Assembly (NCBI RefSeq): GCF_028829235.1
Contig: NZ_JAIWJY010000005.1
Coordinates: 186,001 to 250,000, forward strand
DNA: 64,000 nucleotides
Direction: 5' to 3'
Origin: Tenacibaculum larymnensis
GTDB taxonomy: Bacteria > Bacteroidota > Bacteroidia > Flavobacteriales > Flavobacteriaceae
The notes below the pieces were generated by a model. It worked only from the letters and a program-made list of their open reading frames with translations, was not told where the DNA came from and did not search any database. This document shows positions 43,024-50,488 of the stretch, one piece after another (the first letter of the stretch is position 1; each line of letters begins with the position of its first letter). Position numbers and translations under genes: made by a program.

Positions 43024-43069
43024 CAAAAGTAACTACTATACTTTAGTATACCAGTATACAAAAGTATAC
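43024..43069. promoter_or_regulatory. operator cluster between the oxidoreductase and HxlR genes
   Basis: The palindrome TATACTTTAGTATA is followed by three copies of GTATAC at 43046, 43054 and 43064. Two minus-strand -7 boxes (TACTTTTG at 43031-43024 and 43066-43059) are embedded in it. The symmetry fits a dimeric winged-helix repressor acting on both divergent genes. Confidence 0.6.
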
Positions 43070-43082
43070 CAACCTAATAAAC

Positions 43083-43439
43083 ATGGAAACAGTTGTTCAA
43101 ATGGAAGAGCTAAAAAGATGCTCTGTTCAATATGTATTAGCATTAAGAGATACTTTAAATGTAATAAGCGGAAAGTGGAAACTATCTATTATTGGTAGCT
43201 TGTTATACGGAAAAATGCGCTTTAAAGAACTACAACGAAACATTGGTAAAATTTCTCCAAGAATGCTATCTAAAGAATTAAAAGATTTGGAAGCTAACGG
43301 AATAATTAAACGTACTATTTACGATACTAATCCTGTTACTGTTGAATATGAATTAACAGAATCTGGAATGCGATTACATACTACCCTAGATGTTATGGTT
43401 AAGTGGGGAATTGAGCATAGAGAACTAACCTTAAAATAG
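43083..43439 (+). CDS. HxlR family winged-helix regulator
   Basis: A 118-aa HxlR regulator: 'VISGKWKLSIIGSLLYGKMRFKELQRNIGKISPRMLSKELKDLEANGIIKR', recognised by GKWK, MRF-EL and SPRMLSKEL-L. A cysteine precedes the DNA-binding domain (Cys13 in 'LKRCSVQ'), as in the redox-sensing YodB/QorR members. It probably represses the divergent oxidoreductase-yceI genes until oxidised or alkylated. The shared intergenic region holds matching palindromes. Confidence 0.92.
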   Translation: METVVQMEELKRCSVQYVLALRDTLNVISGKWKLSIIGSLLYGKMRFKELQRNIGKISPRMLSKELKDLEANGIIKRTIYDTNPVTVEYELTESGMRLHTTLDVMVKWGIEHRELTLK

Positions 43440-43895
43440 TACTTCTATATTCTTCTACCTAACATTACATAACGTCATTACGAACGAAACGCAGTGAAGT
43501 GACGTAATCTTATGAATAGAAGTTACTCATAAACAACTACTTTCATGTTGTCTTGATACAAAACGAAATAAAATATCCATTCGAAGTGATGGTTATCGAG
43601 AAAAAGATTGTTTCGTTCCTCGCAATGACGGAAACCAACAATAACGTCATTACGAACGAAACGTAGTGAAGTGAGGTAATCTCATGAATAGGAGTTACTC
43701 ATAACTTTGAGACCTCTCAACTTACTTCGTAGGCTATCTTCGTTCAAAATATATTTTGAACTCGATAATATTAGAGGTAACGGTAGTCTAGAAACAGATT
43801 ACTCCTTACCCACTCTTCACAACTACGATAAAAACACTTCGGAAATCCGCATTTTTTTCTGCATATATCACCTTTTAAATCTTTATTCAAATAGA
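43440..43895. repeat. intergenic repeat cluster I
   Basis: No gene is seen. The stretch holds two copies of the ACGTCATTACGAAC...GACGTAATCT element (from about 43471 and 43643), a reversed piece ATTGTTTCGTTCCTCGCAAT near 43608, and a fragment of the TTTCAT.TTGTCTTGATACAA family at 43542-43575. A 63-codon frame at 43707-43898 crosses these repeats and is not a believable gene. Confidence 0.75.
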
Positions 43896-43903
43896 TAGTT
43901 TTG
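43896..43903 (+). promoter_or_regulatory. -7 box of the 91-aa gene
   Basis: TAGTTTTG, exact TAnnTTTG, 20 bp before the start codon. Confidence 0.5.
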
Positions 43904-43923
43904 TATACATAAAATCATGAATT

Positions 43924-44199
43924 ATGGAAGAAGTAGTTTTTAAAGCCTTGTTAACTAACACCAAGTTTAATAGAATTGATAATTTTATTCAAGAAGTAAT
44001 TAACACTAACAAAAATAACGGAGCTACCTACGAGTCAGTAAGAGAGTCTCTTATAAAATTGGTTTTATATCGATTTATTAAAATAGACACTAATGCTTCT
44101 AACGATTGTATTCTACGAGAAAATAATTTTTATCAAGCACGCGAATTAGGTAGTGTGAGTTCTTGGTTAGAAAAACGACGTACTTACGAATACTCTTAA
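43924..44199 (+). CDS. 91-aa protein of unknown function
   Basis: A 91-aa soluble protein (start MEEVVFKALLTNTKFNRIDN, end EKRRTYEYS), predicted mostly helical, with a basic C terminus and one cysteine. I recognise no family. Unlike the surrounding sequence it contains no dispersed repeat, has an ATG start and a well-placed -7 box, so I keep it as a gene. It stands alone between repeat clusters. Confidence 0.6.
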   Translation: MEEVVFKALLTNTKFNRIDNFIQEVINTNKNNGATYESVRESLIKLVLYRFIKIDTNASNDCILRENNFYQARELGSVSSWLEKRRTYEYS

Positions 44200-44237
44200 T
44201 AAGGTTTCTTAATCTTTAAAATAAAGACAACACCAAA

Positions 44238-44369
44238 CTATCAATCACTCCGAGTGAAATTTACAAAATTTAGTGAAGGGAATTTTGTATCGAGAATTAT
44301 TGGATTGTAACAAGGTTCTCGATACTATTTTGTTCCACTACGTAGCACAAAATCACTCGAACTGACATT
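44238..44369. repeat. palindromic repeat, CTTCGAGTGA family, copy 1
   Basis: Ends are inverted (CACTCCGAGTGA ... TCACTCGAACTG), and an inner pair TATCGAGAA / TTCTCGATA also folds, giving a two-armed palindrome of about 130 bp. Related copies at 46571 and 62642. Confidence 0.7.
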
Positions 44370-44405
44370 TCAACGTTATTATGAATGGAAGTTACTCATA
44401 AACAC

Positions 44406-44580
44406 CTACTTTCATTTTGTCTTGATACAAAACGAAACAAAAAATCAAGACTTATTTTTCCTTTTTTGAATTCTACGTTGTATTCCGTATTCGAATCCAG
44501 ACCGTAAACTCTTTGGATTCTCTTGTACTCCATAACCTTGAATGCTACCAAAATAAAAATAGGTCGGTTATTCATACTCT
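44406..44580. repeat. TTTTGTCTTGATACAA family, copy 1
   Basis: About 175 bp beginning TTTCATTTTGTCTTGATACA and ending AAAATAAAAATAGGTCGGTT, nearly identical to copies at 44933, 46937, 47551 and 62400. On the minus strand each carries a frame reading MEYKRIQRVYGLDSN. Confidence 0.75.
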
Positions 44581-44609
44581 TCTCTACTCCTCGCAATGAC
44601 GGTAATAAA

Positions 44610-44786
44610 ACGTCCTCAGAAAGCAAGCCGAAAATTACACCACAAGAAACGTTACAAATGAAAAGCTGTTTGAGCGACAGCGAGTTCTTTTCATTTAGTT
44701 TCGAGGATGTTAATTTTCGAGTGAAGATTTCGAAAGACTAGATTTTTTGATTCTTTTTCATCAATGGAAAAAGAACAATATCATAC
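44610..44786. repeat. CGTCCTCAGAAAGCAAGCCG family, copy 1
   Basis: About 177 bp with nested inverted repeats (GAAAATTA/TAATTTTC type; AATGAAAAG/CTTTTCATT; TTCTTTTTC/GAAAAAGAA). Copies at 47273 and 62863. Confidence 0.75.
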
Positions 44787-44932
44787 AAACGAATAATGAG
44801 CCTAGTCGAAATGACAGTAGTAGAGAAAAAGATTGCTTCGTTCCTCGCAATGACGGAAACCAACAATAACGTCATTACGAACGGACACTGAGCGTAGTCG
44901 AAGTGGAAAGTGACGTAATCTTATAAACATAT

Positions 44933-45107
44933 ACTTTCATTTTGTCTTGATACAAAACGAAACAAAAAATCAAGACTTATTTTTCCTTTTTTGAATTCTA
45001 CGTTGTATTCCGCATTCGAATCCAGACCGTAAACTCTTTGGATTCTCTTGTACTCCATAACCTTGAATGCTACCAAAATAAAAATAGGTCGGTGTTTTTC
45101 CATACTC
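44933..45107. repeat. TTTTGTCTTGATACAA family, copy 2
   Basis: Near-identical to copy 1 (44406). Confidence 0.75.
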
Positions 45108-45259
45108 TTCTCTACTCCTCACAATTACGATAATAAAATGTCATTTCGAACCGAGCGCTAGCGAAGTGTAAGAAATCTAATCATTCAGAGTTACTCATAA
45201 CTTTGAGACCTCTCACATACATTCGAGGTGACAGTAATAGACCTTCTTAGAAAACACAA

Positions 45260-45793
45260 TTACTTACTTTTCAATCTTTCTATTTCCTGTAGTACCTTCT
45301 CTAAAGTAATTTGCAACCCAGTAACCTCACTTTGCAACTTAACCTCTTTTATGTAATTGTTTTCCCGTAGTACCAACTCTAGATTCCTTTTTCGTTGAGT
45401 AATCCATTTTGTATCTTTTACTGTTAGGTTATTTTGATGTAATAACGCTGTACACGCATGTAACCCTCTCAATCCTATTGCTCTTTTCTTTTGTAACTCT
45501 TGTAATGTTTCTTGTCTATTTCGTAAACTTTTAGCTACTTTTTTTTGTAATCGCTCTAATTCAGGTATGGCATTTTGTTGTTCTTCCTCTATAAAGGCAG
45601 TAGCATGTGTTAATTCAGTAACAGATGTTTTTAATTCCAGTGCTTTATATAGCGGAATCAATCTATCTAACTGTTGTAAGTTATAATTTCTCCGTTTTAA
45701 CGATAGTGACTTTACTGTATCGGTTGATACTTCTAAATAATTAGCCACTGCATTAATAGAACAATAAAAAAAGAGTCTAATTTTCTCTAACAT
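45260..45793 (-). CDS. helix-turn-helix / coiled-coil protein of unknown function
   Basis: With ATG 45793 the product has 177 aa. The first 50 residues contain a helix-turn-helix: 'SINAVANYLEVSTDTVKSLSLKRRN', given by landmarks AVANYL and VSTDTVKSL. Residues 70-110 and 150-177 are charged coiled coil rich in Glu, Lys and Gln; the middle has 'RAIGLRGLHACTALLHQNN'. The frame extends to a GTG at 45835 but that lies inside the TGTACA array, so the ATG directly after the array is preferred. It may bind the array and control itself. No family name recognised. Confidence 0.65.
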   Translation of the reverse strand: MLEKIRLFFYCSINAVANYLEVSTDTVKSLSLKRRNYNLQQLDRLIPLYKALELKTSVTELTHATAFIEEEQQNAIPELERLQKKVAKSLRNRQETLQELQKKRAIGLRGLHACTALLHQNNLTVKDTKWITQRKRNLELVLRENNYIKEVKLQSEVTGLQITLEKVLQEIERLKSK

Positions 45794-45796
45794 AGC

Positions 45797-45918
45797 TTGT
45801 ACACTTTTTAAAATGACATTTTTTTTGATGTACACCTCTTGTACACTTTTTTAGTTCGCAATTATTTTAGTGTACACCAGTTGTACACTTTTCAAAATCA
45901 TAATTTTTTTGGTGTACA
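45797..45918. repeat. 42-bp tandem TGTACA array upstream of the HTH gene
   Basis: Six TGTACA cores at 45798, 45829, 45840, 45871, 45882 and 45913, with spacings 31, 11, 31, 11, 31 bp; TTGTACAC and TGTACACC alternate within three 42-bp units, separated by T-rich spacers. It begins 4 bp upstream of the HTH gene's ATG. A shorter array with the same rhythm is at 62092. Confidence 0.85.
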
Positions 45919-45928
45919 AAAAACACCC

Positions 45929-45957
45929 AAAAAAGTCCAATACTATGATTGGACTTT
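45929..45957 (-). terminator. terminator of the coiled-coil gene
   Basis: AAAGTCCAAT / ATTGGACTTT with 6-base loop; minus-strand T run follows, just before the TGTACA array. Confidence 0.75.
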
Positions 45958-45966
45958 AAAAGAAGC

Positions 45967-46383
45967 TTAGGCAGCCAACGTTGTTTTGTGATTTTCAATT
46001 TCTGTAATCGCTGCTGTTAATACCGTTACTTGCGCCTCTAGTTGTTGATGATCTATTTGATCTTCTAACACATTTACTGAACTGTAATTAGCGTTTCGAT
46101 TTTCTAACGATTTTAATTTCGTTTCTTCACGTTCAATTTTTAGTTCCAAGCTACGCTTTTCTTTTTCGTCGGTAATAACACCTAATGCCGATTCAAAACC
46201 AGCAATAATAGCTTTTACACTCACAATCCCCTCTTTAACGGTGGTGGTTCTTTCTGCCTTGTCTTCTAACGATTCCCCTAAATTTCGAAGTCTTCTTTCT
46301 AATAAGGTTTTCTCTGCTGTAGTGATTTCAATAGCGGTATCACACTCTGCTTTTGTAGTTAATAATGCTAAATTCAATTCCAT
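45967..46383 (-). CDS. coiled-coil protein of unknown function
   Basis: A 138-aa protein that is almost entirely heptad-like: many Leu, Glu, Lys and Thr, no cysteine, no signal peptide (start MELNLALLTTKAECDTAIEI, end TTLAA). It has the look of a small antiparallel coiled-coil dimer. It has its own terminator and lies upstream of the HTH gene on the same strand, with the TGTACA array between. No family recognised. Confidence 0.6.
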   Translation of the reverse strand: MELNLALLTTKAECDTAIEITTAEKTLLERRLRNLGESLEDKAERTTTVKEGIVSVKAIIAGFESALGVITDEKEKRSLELKIEREETKLKSLENRNANYSSVNVLEDQIDHQQLEAQVTVLTAAITEIENHKTTLAA

Positions 46384-46570
46384 AATATATAAATTTTAAA
46401 GGTTACAATTTTTTTGGGGAGAATTTCTTTTGAATAGTAAATCGTTGATTTTTTAGACTTATTGTAGCGTTAACGTTTCGTTATGAGCTTTTTAACAGAA
46501 ACCACTATTTTTTAACACTGCAACGTCATTATAAACAATACACAGTAGAGATTTTTTTTAAATTACACCT

Positions 46571-46699
46571 AACTGTCACTTCGAGTGAAATTCATAAAAC
46601 ATAATAAAAGGAATTTTGTATCGAGAAGTATTCGGTAATAACAAGCTTCTCGATACTATTTTGTTCCACTACGTTGCACAAAATCACCCGAACGGACAT
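46571..46699. repeat. palindromic repeat, CTTCGAGTGA family, copy 2
   Basis: CTGTCACTTCGAGTGA at the left, TCACCCGAACGGACA at the right, inner CGAGAAG/CTTCTCG pair. Confidence 0.7.
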
Positions 46700-46936
46700 T
46701 TCAACATCATTACGAACGGACACTGAGCGTAGTCGAAGTGGAAAGTGACGTAATCTTATAAACATATGCTTTCATTTTGTCTTGATACAAAACGAAACAA
46801 AAGATCTATTTGAGGTAACTATAGTCGAGAAAAAGATTGCTTCGTTCCTCGCAATGACGGAAACCAACAATAACGTCATTACGAACGGACACTGAGCGTA
46901 GTCGAAGTGGAAAGTGATGTAATCTCATAAATATAT

Positions 46937-47114
46937 GCTTTCATTTTGTCTTGATACAAAACGAAACAAAAAATTAAGACTTCTTTTTCCTTTTTTGAAT
47001 TCTACGTTGTATTCCGTATTCGAATCCAGACCGTAAACTCTTTGGATTCTCTTGTACTCCATAACCTCGAATTCTAGCAAAATAAAAATAGGTCGGTTAT
47101 TCATACTCTTCTCT
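46937..47114. repeat. TTTTGTCTTGATACAA family, copy 3
   Basis: Near-identical to copy 1; AATTAAGACTTC variant in the first third. Confidence 0.75.
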
Positions 47115-47272
47115 GTCTCCTATAACGTCATTACGAACGAAACGTAGTGAAGTGACGTAATCTTATGAATGTGAGCTACTCATAACCTTAAGATCTCACA
47201 CATATATTCGAAGTGACAGTAACCGATAAACAGATTGCTTCGTCCTACCTCCTCGCAATGACAGTAATAAAA

Positions 47273-47447
47273 GCGTCCTCAGAAAGCAAGCCGAAAATTA
47301 CACCGTAAGAAACGTTATAAATGAAAAGCTGTTTGAGCAATAGCGAGTTCTTTTCATTTAGTTTCGAGGATGATAATTTTCGAGTGAAGGTTTCGAAAGA
47401 CTAGATTTTTTGGTTCTTTTTCATCAATGGAAAAAGAATAATACTAC
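47273..47447. repeat. CGTCCTCAGAAAGCAAGCCG family, copy 2
   Basis: Same nested inverted repeats as copy 1. Confidence 0.75.
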
Positions 47448-47550
47448 AATAAACAAAACGGTCATTTCGAACCGAGCGGTTGCGAAGTGTGAGAAACCGT
47501 AAGGTTCAGCGGAGCTAAACCCCATGAATAGGAGTTACTCACAAACATAT

Positions 47551-47725
47551 ACTTTCATTTTGTCTTGATACAAAACGAAACAAAAAATCAAGACTTATTT
47601 TTCCTTTTTTGAATTCTACGTTGTATTCCGTATTCGAATCCAGACCGTAAACTCTTTGGATTCTCTCATACTCCATAACCTTGAATTCTAGTAAAATAAA
47701 AATAGGCCGGTTTTTACTCATAAGC
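47551..47725. repeat. TTTTGTCTTGATACAA family, copy 4
   Basis: Near-identical to copy 1. Confidence 0.75.
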
Positions 47726-47918
47726 CTTCTTTACTTTACAATGACAATAATAAAACGTCATTACGAACGGACACTGAGCGTAGTCGAAGTGGAAAGTGAC
47801 GTAATCTCTTGAATGGGAGTTACTCGTAATCTTAAGATTTCTCCCGCTGGTCGAAATGACAGTCATCGAGAAAAAGATTGCTTCGTCCTACTCTCCTCGC
47901 AATGACGACAATAACTAA

Positions 47919-48608
47919 TTAATCACTTACTATTCCTTTCTTTTTATTGTATTTATCAGCAATATCCGTCCAATCATCTCTATGGTTATGCTCAAAAATA
48001 ATTTCTACTTTGCTATAATCACTTTGTTGGTCTTCCCTCCATTCTGTCCATTCTTCCTCATCCCATTCGGTTCTTTCATCATCAATATAAAATCGATCAT
48101 TTTTGTATTCATCAATAAGAAAGTCTACAAAATCATCAAAACTATCTGCAATAACCGAAACAGGTTCTGGTTCCCCACATGGCAAGTAAATAATTTGTCC
48201 GTAAGTTCCTTTTTCTGCCGGGTCATAATCAATACACAAATATTGACCAGAGCCATCGGTAGCAAAGGGTAATCTTTTGGTGCTATACAAAATATTTTTT
48301 ACCAAATCTTTTTGATAAACACTATCTGGATATGCTTGGTTTTCGCGTTCTTTAAAAAAGTTATAGGTATCAATAATACGATTACAACTATATAAAAAAT
48401 AGCTAAAAAATCCGTGTGGGCTTTCACCCCACTTCTCGTCTCCATTGGTTATTTTTAATAAGTATTTTAACGATTGCGGTACTGGTAAGTTAGTCTCTTT
48501 TTCTACACGCTCTATTGCTGTATCACTAGCTCCTGGTGGTAATGTTTCTCTTATTTCTGAAAACTTTGTTGAAATTACCGCTAACAATTCTTCTATCTTG
48601 TTTTTCAT
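47919..48608 (-). CDS. SMI1/KNR4 (SUKH) family protein
   Basis: A 229-aa protein with a SUKH-1 domain over residues about 10-165: 'LPPGASDTAIERVEKETNLPVPQSLKYLLKITNGD' shown by its marks P-G-A-S, LP-P-SLK-LL and NGD, then 'FATDGSGQYLCIDYDP' and 'FDDFVDFLIDEY'. The C-terminal 60 residues are very acidic and tryptophan-rich ('EEEWTEWREDQQ'). SUKH proteins often act as immunity proteins to polymorphic toxins, but no toxin is next to it. The start at 48608 is chosen over one 24 codons upstream. Confidence 0.85.
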   Translation of the reverse strand: MKNKIEELLAVISTKFSEIRETLPPGASDTAIERVEKETNLPVPQSLKYLLKITNGDEKWGESPHGFFSYFLYSCNRIIDTYNFFKERENQAYPDSVYQKDLVKNILYSTKRLPFATDGSGQYLCIDYDPAEKGTYGQIIYLPCGEPEPVSVIADSFDDFVDFLIDEYKNDRFYIDDERTEWDEEEWTEWREDQQSDYSKVEIIFEHNHRDDWTDIADKYNKKKGIVSD

Positions 48609-48958
48609 AGTATGTATGTTTTTATGTAAGCTGCAATCTACCAAAAATCTATATTTTATATATACTTCAAAACCACACACAAAAACCTCTAATTTATTAT
48701 TACTTTTTTTAAAACGATAAATACTTTTTTAAAACTAACAAAATTCTAAAAACAAACATTTTTCTATTACGGTGCGTATATTTTTTAAACGTTTACCATC
48801 ACACTACATTTTATTTTTAACACACTCACCTCTTTTTTATGTTTTCTTATGGTTTTCCGTAGGGTAATTGTACGGGTTTTATTATTTTTAGAGGCTTTTA
48901 AAAAATCATATTAAGTAAAAATTAAAAACTTCAAAATAAAGAGATTTAATAATCATAC
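48609..48958. other. 350-bp intergenic region upstream of hsdM
   Basis: No ORF, tRNA, repeat or terminator is seen. It should hold the promoters of the SUKH gene and of the restriction operon, but no exact TAnnTTTG box could be placed for either. Confidence 0.4.
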
Positions 48959-50488
48959 ATGAAAAAAACCAAGGTTACAACGGAGGATATTAATGGTGTA
49001 GTTTGGCAAGCCTGCGATACGTTTAGAGGAGTAATAGATCCAAGTCAATACAAAGATTACATTTTAGTAATGCTGTTCTTAAAATACGTATCAGATGTAT
49101 ATACAGAAAAGCATAATGAGTACTTAAAAAAGTACAATGGAAATATAGAAAGAGCTAACAGAGCCATGCAGTTAGAACGTTTTGTAGTTCCAGAACATAG
49201 CCATTTTAATTGGTTGTATGATCAAAGAAACGAACCTAATATAGGAGAGTTAATAGATATAGGTTTAGCAGATTTAGAAGAGGCTAACCGAGAAAAACTA
49301 ACCAGTGCAGATGGTGCAGGGATTTTTAGAAACGTAAGTTTTAACAGCAGTAACTTAGGAGATAAGAAAGATAAAAATGCCCGTTTAAAAAACTTACTAC
49401 AAGACTTTGCAAAGTTAGATTTAACACCATCGCATTTAGAAGGGAATGATATTATTGGTGATGCGTATGAATACTTAATTAAAAACTTTGCTAGTGATGC
49501 AGGTAAAAAAGCAGGAGAGTTTTATACACCAGCAGAAGTTTCTACTTTATTAGCAAAGCTTACCAAATCTAAATCTGGAGCCAGAATTTATGATCCTACT
49601 TGTGGTTCTGCTTCACTATTAATAAAAGCGGGTAAAGAAGTTGGCGATACGAACTTCTCGTTATACGGACAAGAAGCAAACGGAAGTACTTGGGCTTTGG
49701 CAGTAATGAATATGTTTTTACATGGGTTTGACAATGCCAATATCCGTTGGGGAGATACTTTACGTAATCCAAAACATTTGGAGGGCGATGCTTTAATGAA
49801 GTTTGATACTGTGGTAGCGAACCCACCATTTTCTTTAGATAAATGGGGACAAGAAGACTTACAAGACGACAGATTTGAACGTTTTCATAGAGGATTACCA
49901 CCAAAGAGTAAAGGCGATTGGGCGTTTATTACTCACATGATTGAAAGTGCGTATAAAGCTACGGGTATGATTGGTGTGGTAGTACCCCACGGTGTTTTGT
50001 TTAGAGGAAGTGCTGAAGGAAAAATAAGAACGAAAATAATTACCGATAATTTATTAGATGCGGTTATTGGGTTACCAGCCAATTTGTTTTTTGGCACAGG
50101 TATACCTGCGGCTATTGTATTGTTTAATAAAGGCAAAGAAGAGCGTACCGAAACCTTGTTTATAGATGCTAGCCAAAGCTTTGTGAGCGATAAAAACCAA
50201 AACCGATTATTACCCGAGCATATAACGCGTATTGTACAAACGTACACTCAATTTAAAGAAAATAAACTTACCGCAGGCGTTATTGAAGATAAATACAGTC
50301 ATGTAGCGACTCTAGAAGAATTAAAGGAGAACGATTATAACTTAAACATACCACGTTATGTAGATACTTTTGAAGAAGAAGCGGAAATTGACATTACTCA
50401 AGTACAAAAAGACATTACAACCTTGGAAAAGGAGTTAGATGAGGTACGTGGAACTATGGAAAACTATTTAAAAGAGTTGGGATTATAA
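48959..50488 (+). CDS. hsdM: type I restriction-modification methyltransferase subunit HsdM
   Basis: A 509-aa N6-adenine methyltransferase. It has the HsdM N-terminal helical domain (1-150), 'KKAGEFYTPAEV' before the SAM-binding motif 'YDPTCGSASLL' (211-221), and the catalytic N-P-P-F at 288-291. The C terminus is a coiled coil that contacts HsdS. With HsdS it methylates the recognition site and with HsdR it restricts unmodified DNA. First gene of the island operon; its stop and the hsdS start overlap (TAATG). Confidence 0.97.
   Translation: MKKTKVTTEDINGVVWQACDTFRGVIDPSQYKDYILVMLFLKYVSDVYTEKHNEYLKKYNGNIERANRAMQLERFVVPEHSHFNWLYDQRNEPNIGELIDIGLADLEEANREKLTSADGAGIFRNVSFNSSNLGDKKDKNARLKNLLQDFAKLDLTPSHLEGNDIIGDAYEYLIKNFASDAGKKAGEFYTPAEVSTLLAKLTKSKSGARIYDPTCGSASLLIKAGKEVGDTNFSLYGQEANGSTWALAVMNMFLHGFDNANIRWGDTLRNPKHLEGDALMKFDTVVANPPFSLDKWGQEDLQDDRFERFHRGLPPKSKGDWAFITHMIESAYKATGMIGVVVPHGVLFRGSAEGKIRTKIITDNLLDAVIGLPANLFFGTGIPAAIVLFNKGKEERTETLFIDASQSFVSDKNQNRLLPEHITRIVQTYTQFKENKLTAGVIEDKYSHVATLEELKENDYNLNIPRYVDTFEEEAEIDITQVQKDITTLEKELDEVRGTMENYLKELGL

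Larger units (their letters stand above)
44200..45259. repeat. intergenic repeat cluster II
   Basis: About 1 kb without a believable gene. It is a patchwork of the families listed separately (copies at 44238, 44406, 44610, 44933) joined by ACGTCATTACGAAC elements near 44868 and CCTCGCAATGACG pieces near 44588 and 44844. Short frames here (for example 44396-44626 minus) recur in every copy of the repeat and are products of it. Confidence 0.75.
46384..47918. repeat. intergenic repeat cluster III
   Basis: About 1.5 kb with no believable gene. It contains one copy of the CTTCGAGTGA palindrome (46571), two full and one partial copy of the TTTTGTCTTGATACAA family (46937, 47551, partial 46767-46803) and one copy of the CGTCCTCAGAAAGC family (47273). 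At least five CATTACGAAC elements (near 46708, 46871, 47126, 47463, 47755) and CTCGCAATGAC pieces (near 46846, 47252, 47895) are also present. Confidence 0.8.

Noticed and set aside
43707..43898. 63-codon plus-strand frame
   Set aside because: Starts within a repeat and runs into the promoter of the 91-aa gene.
44396..44626. Minus-strand frames in the repeat units (also 44921-45103 and 47539-47721)
   Set aside because: They exist only because the repeat is copied; start codons differ between copies and no promoter is associated.
44523..44741. Plus-strand 72-codon frame across two repeat families
   Set aside because: It joins two unrelated repeat units; the same junction frame is lost at the other copies.
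43440..48958. CRISPR array
   Set aside because: Repeats are palindromic dispersed units of unequal spacing; the TGTACA arrays have 42-bp tandem units without unique spacers and no cas gene is present.
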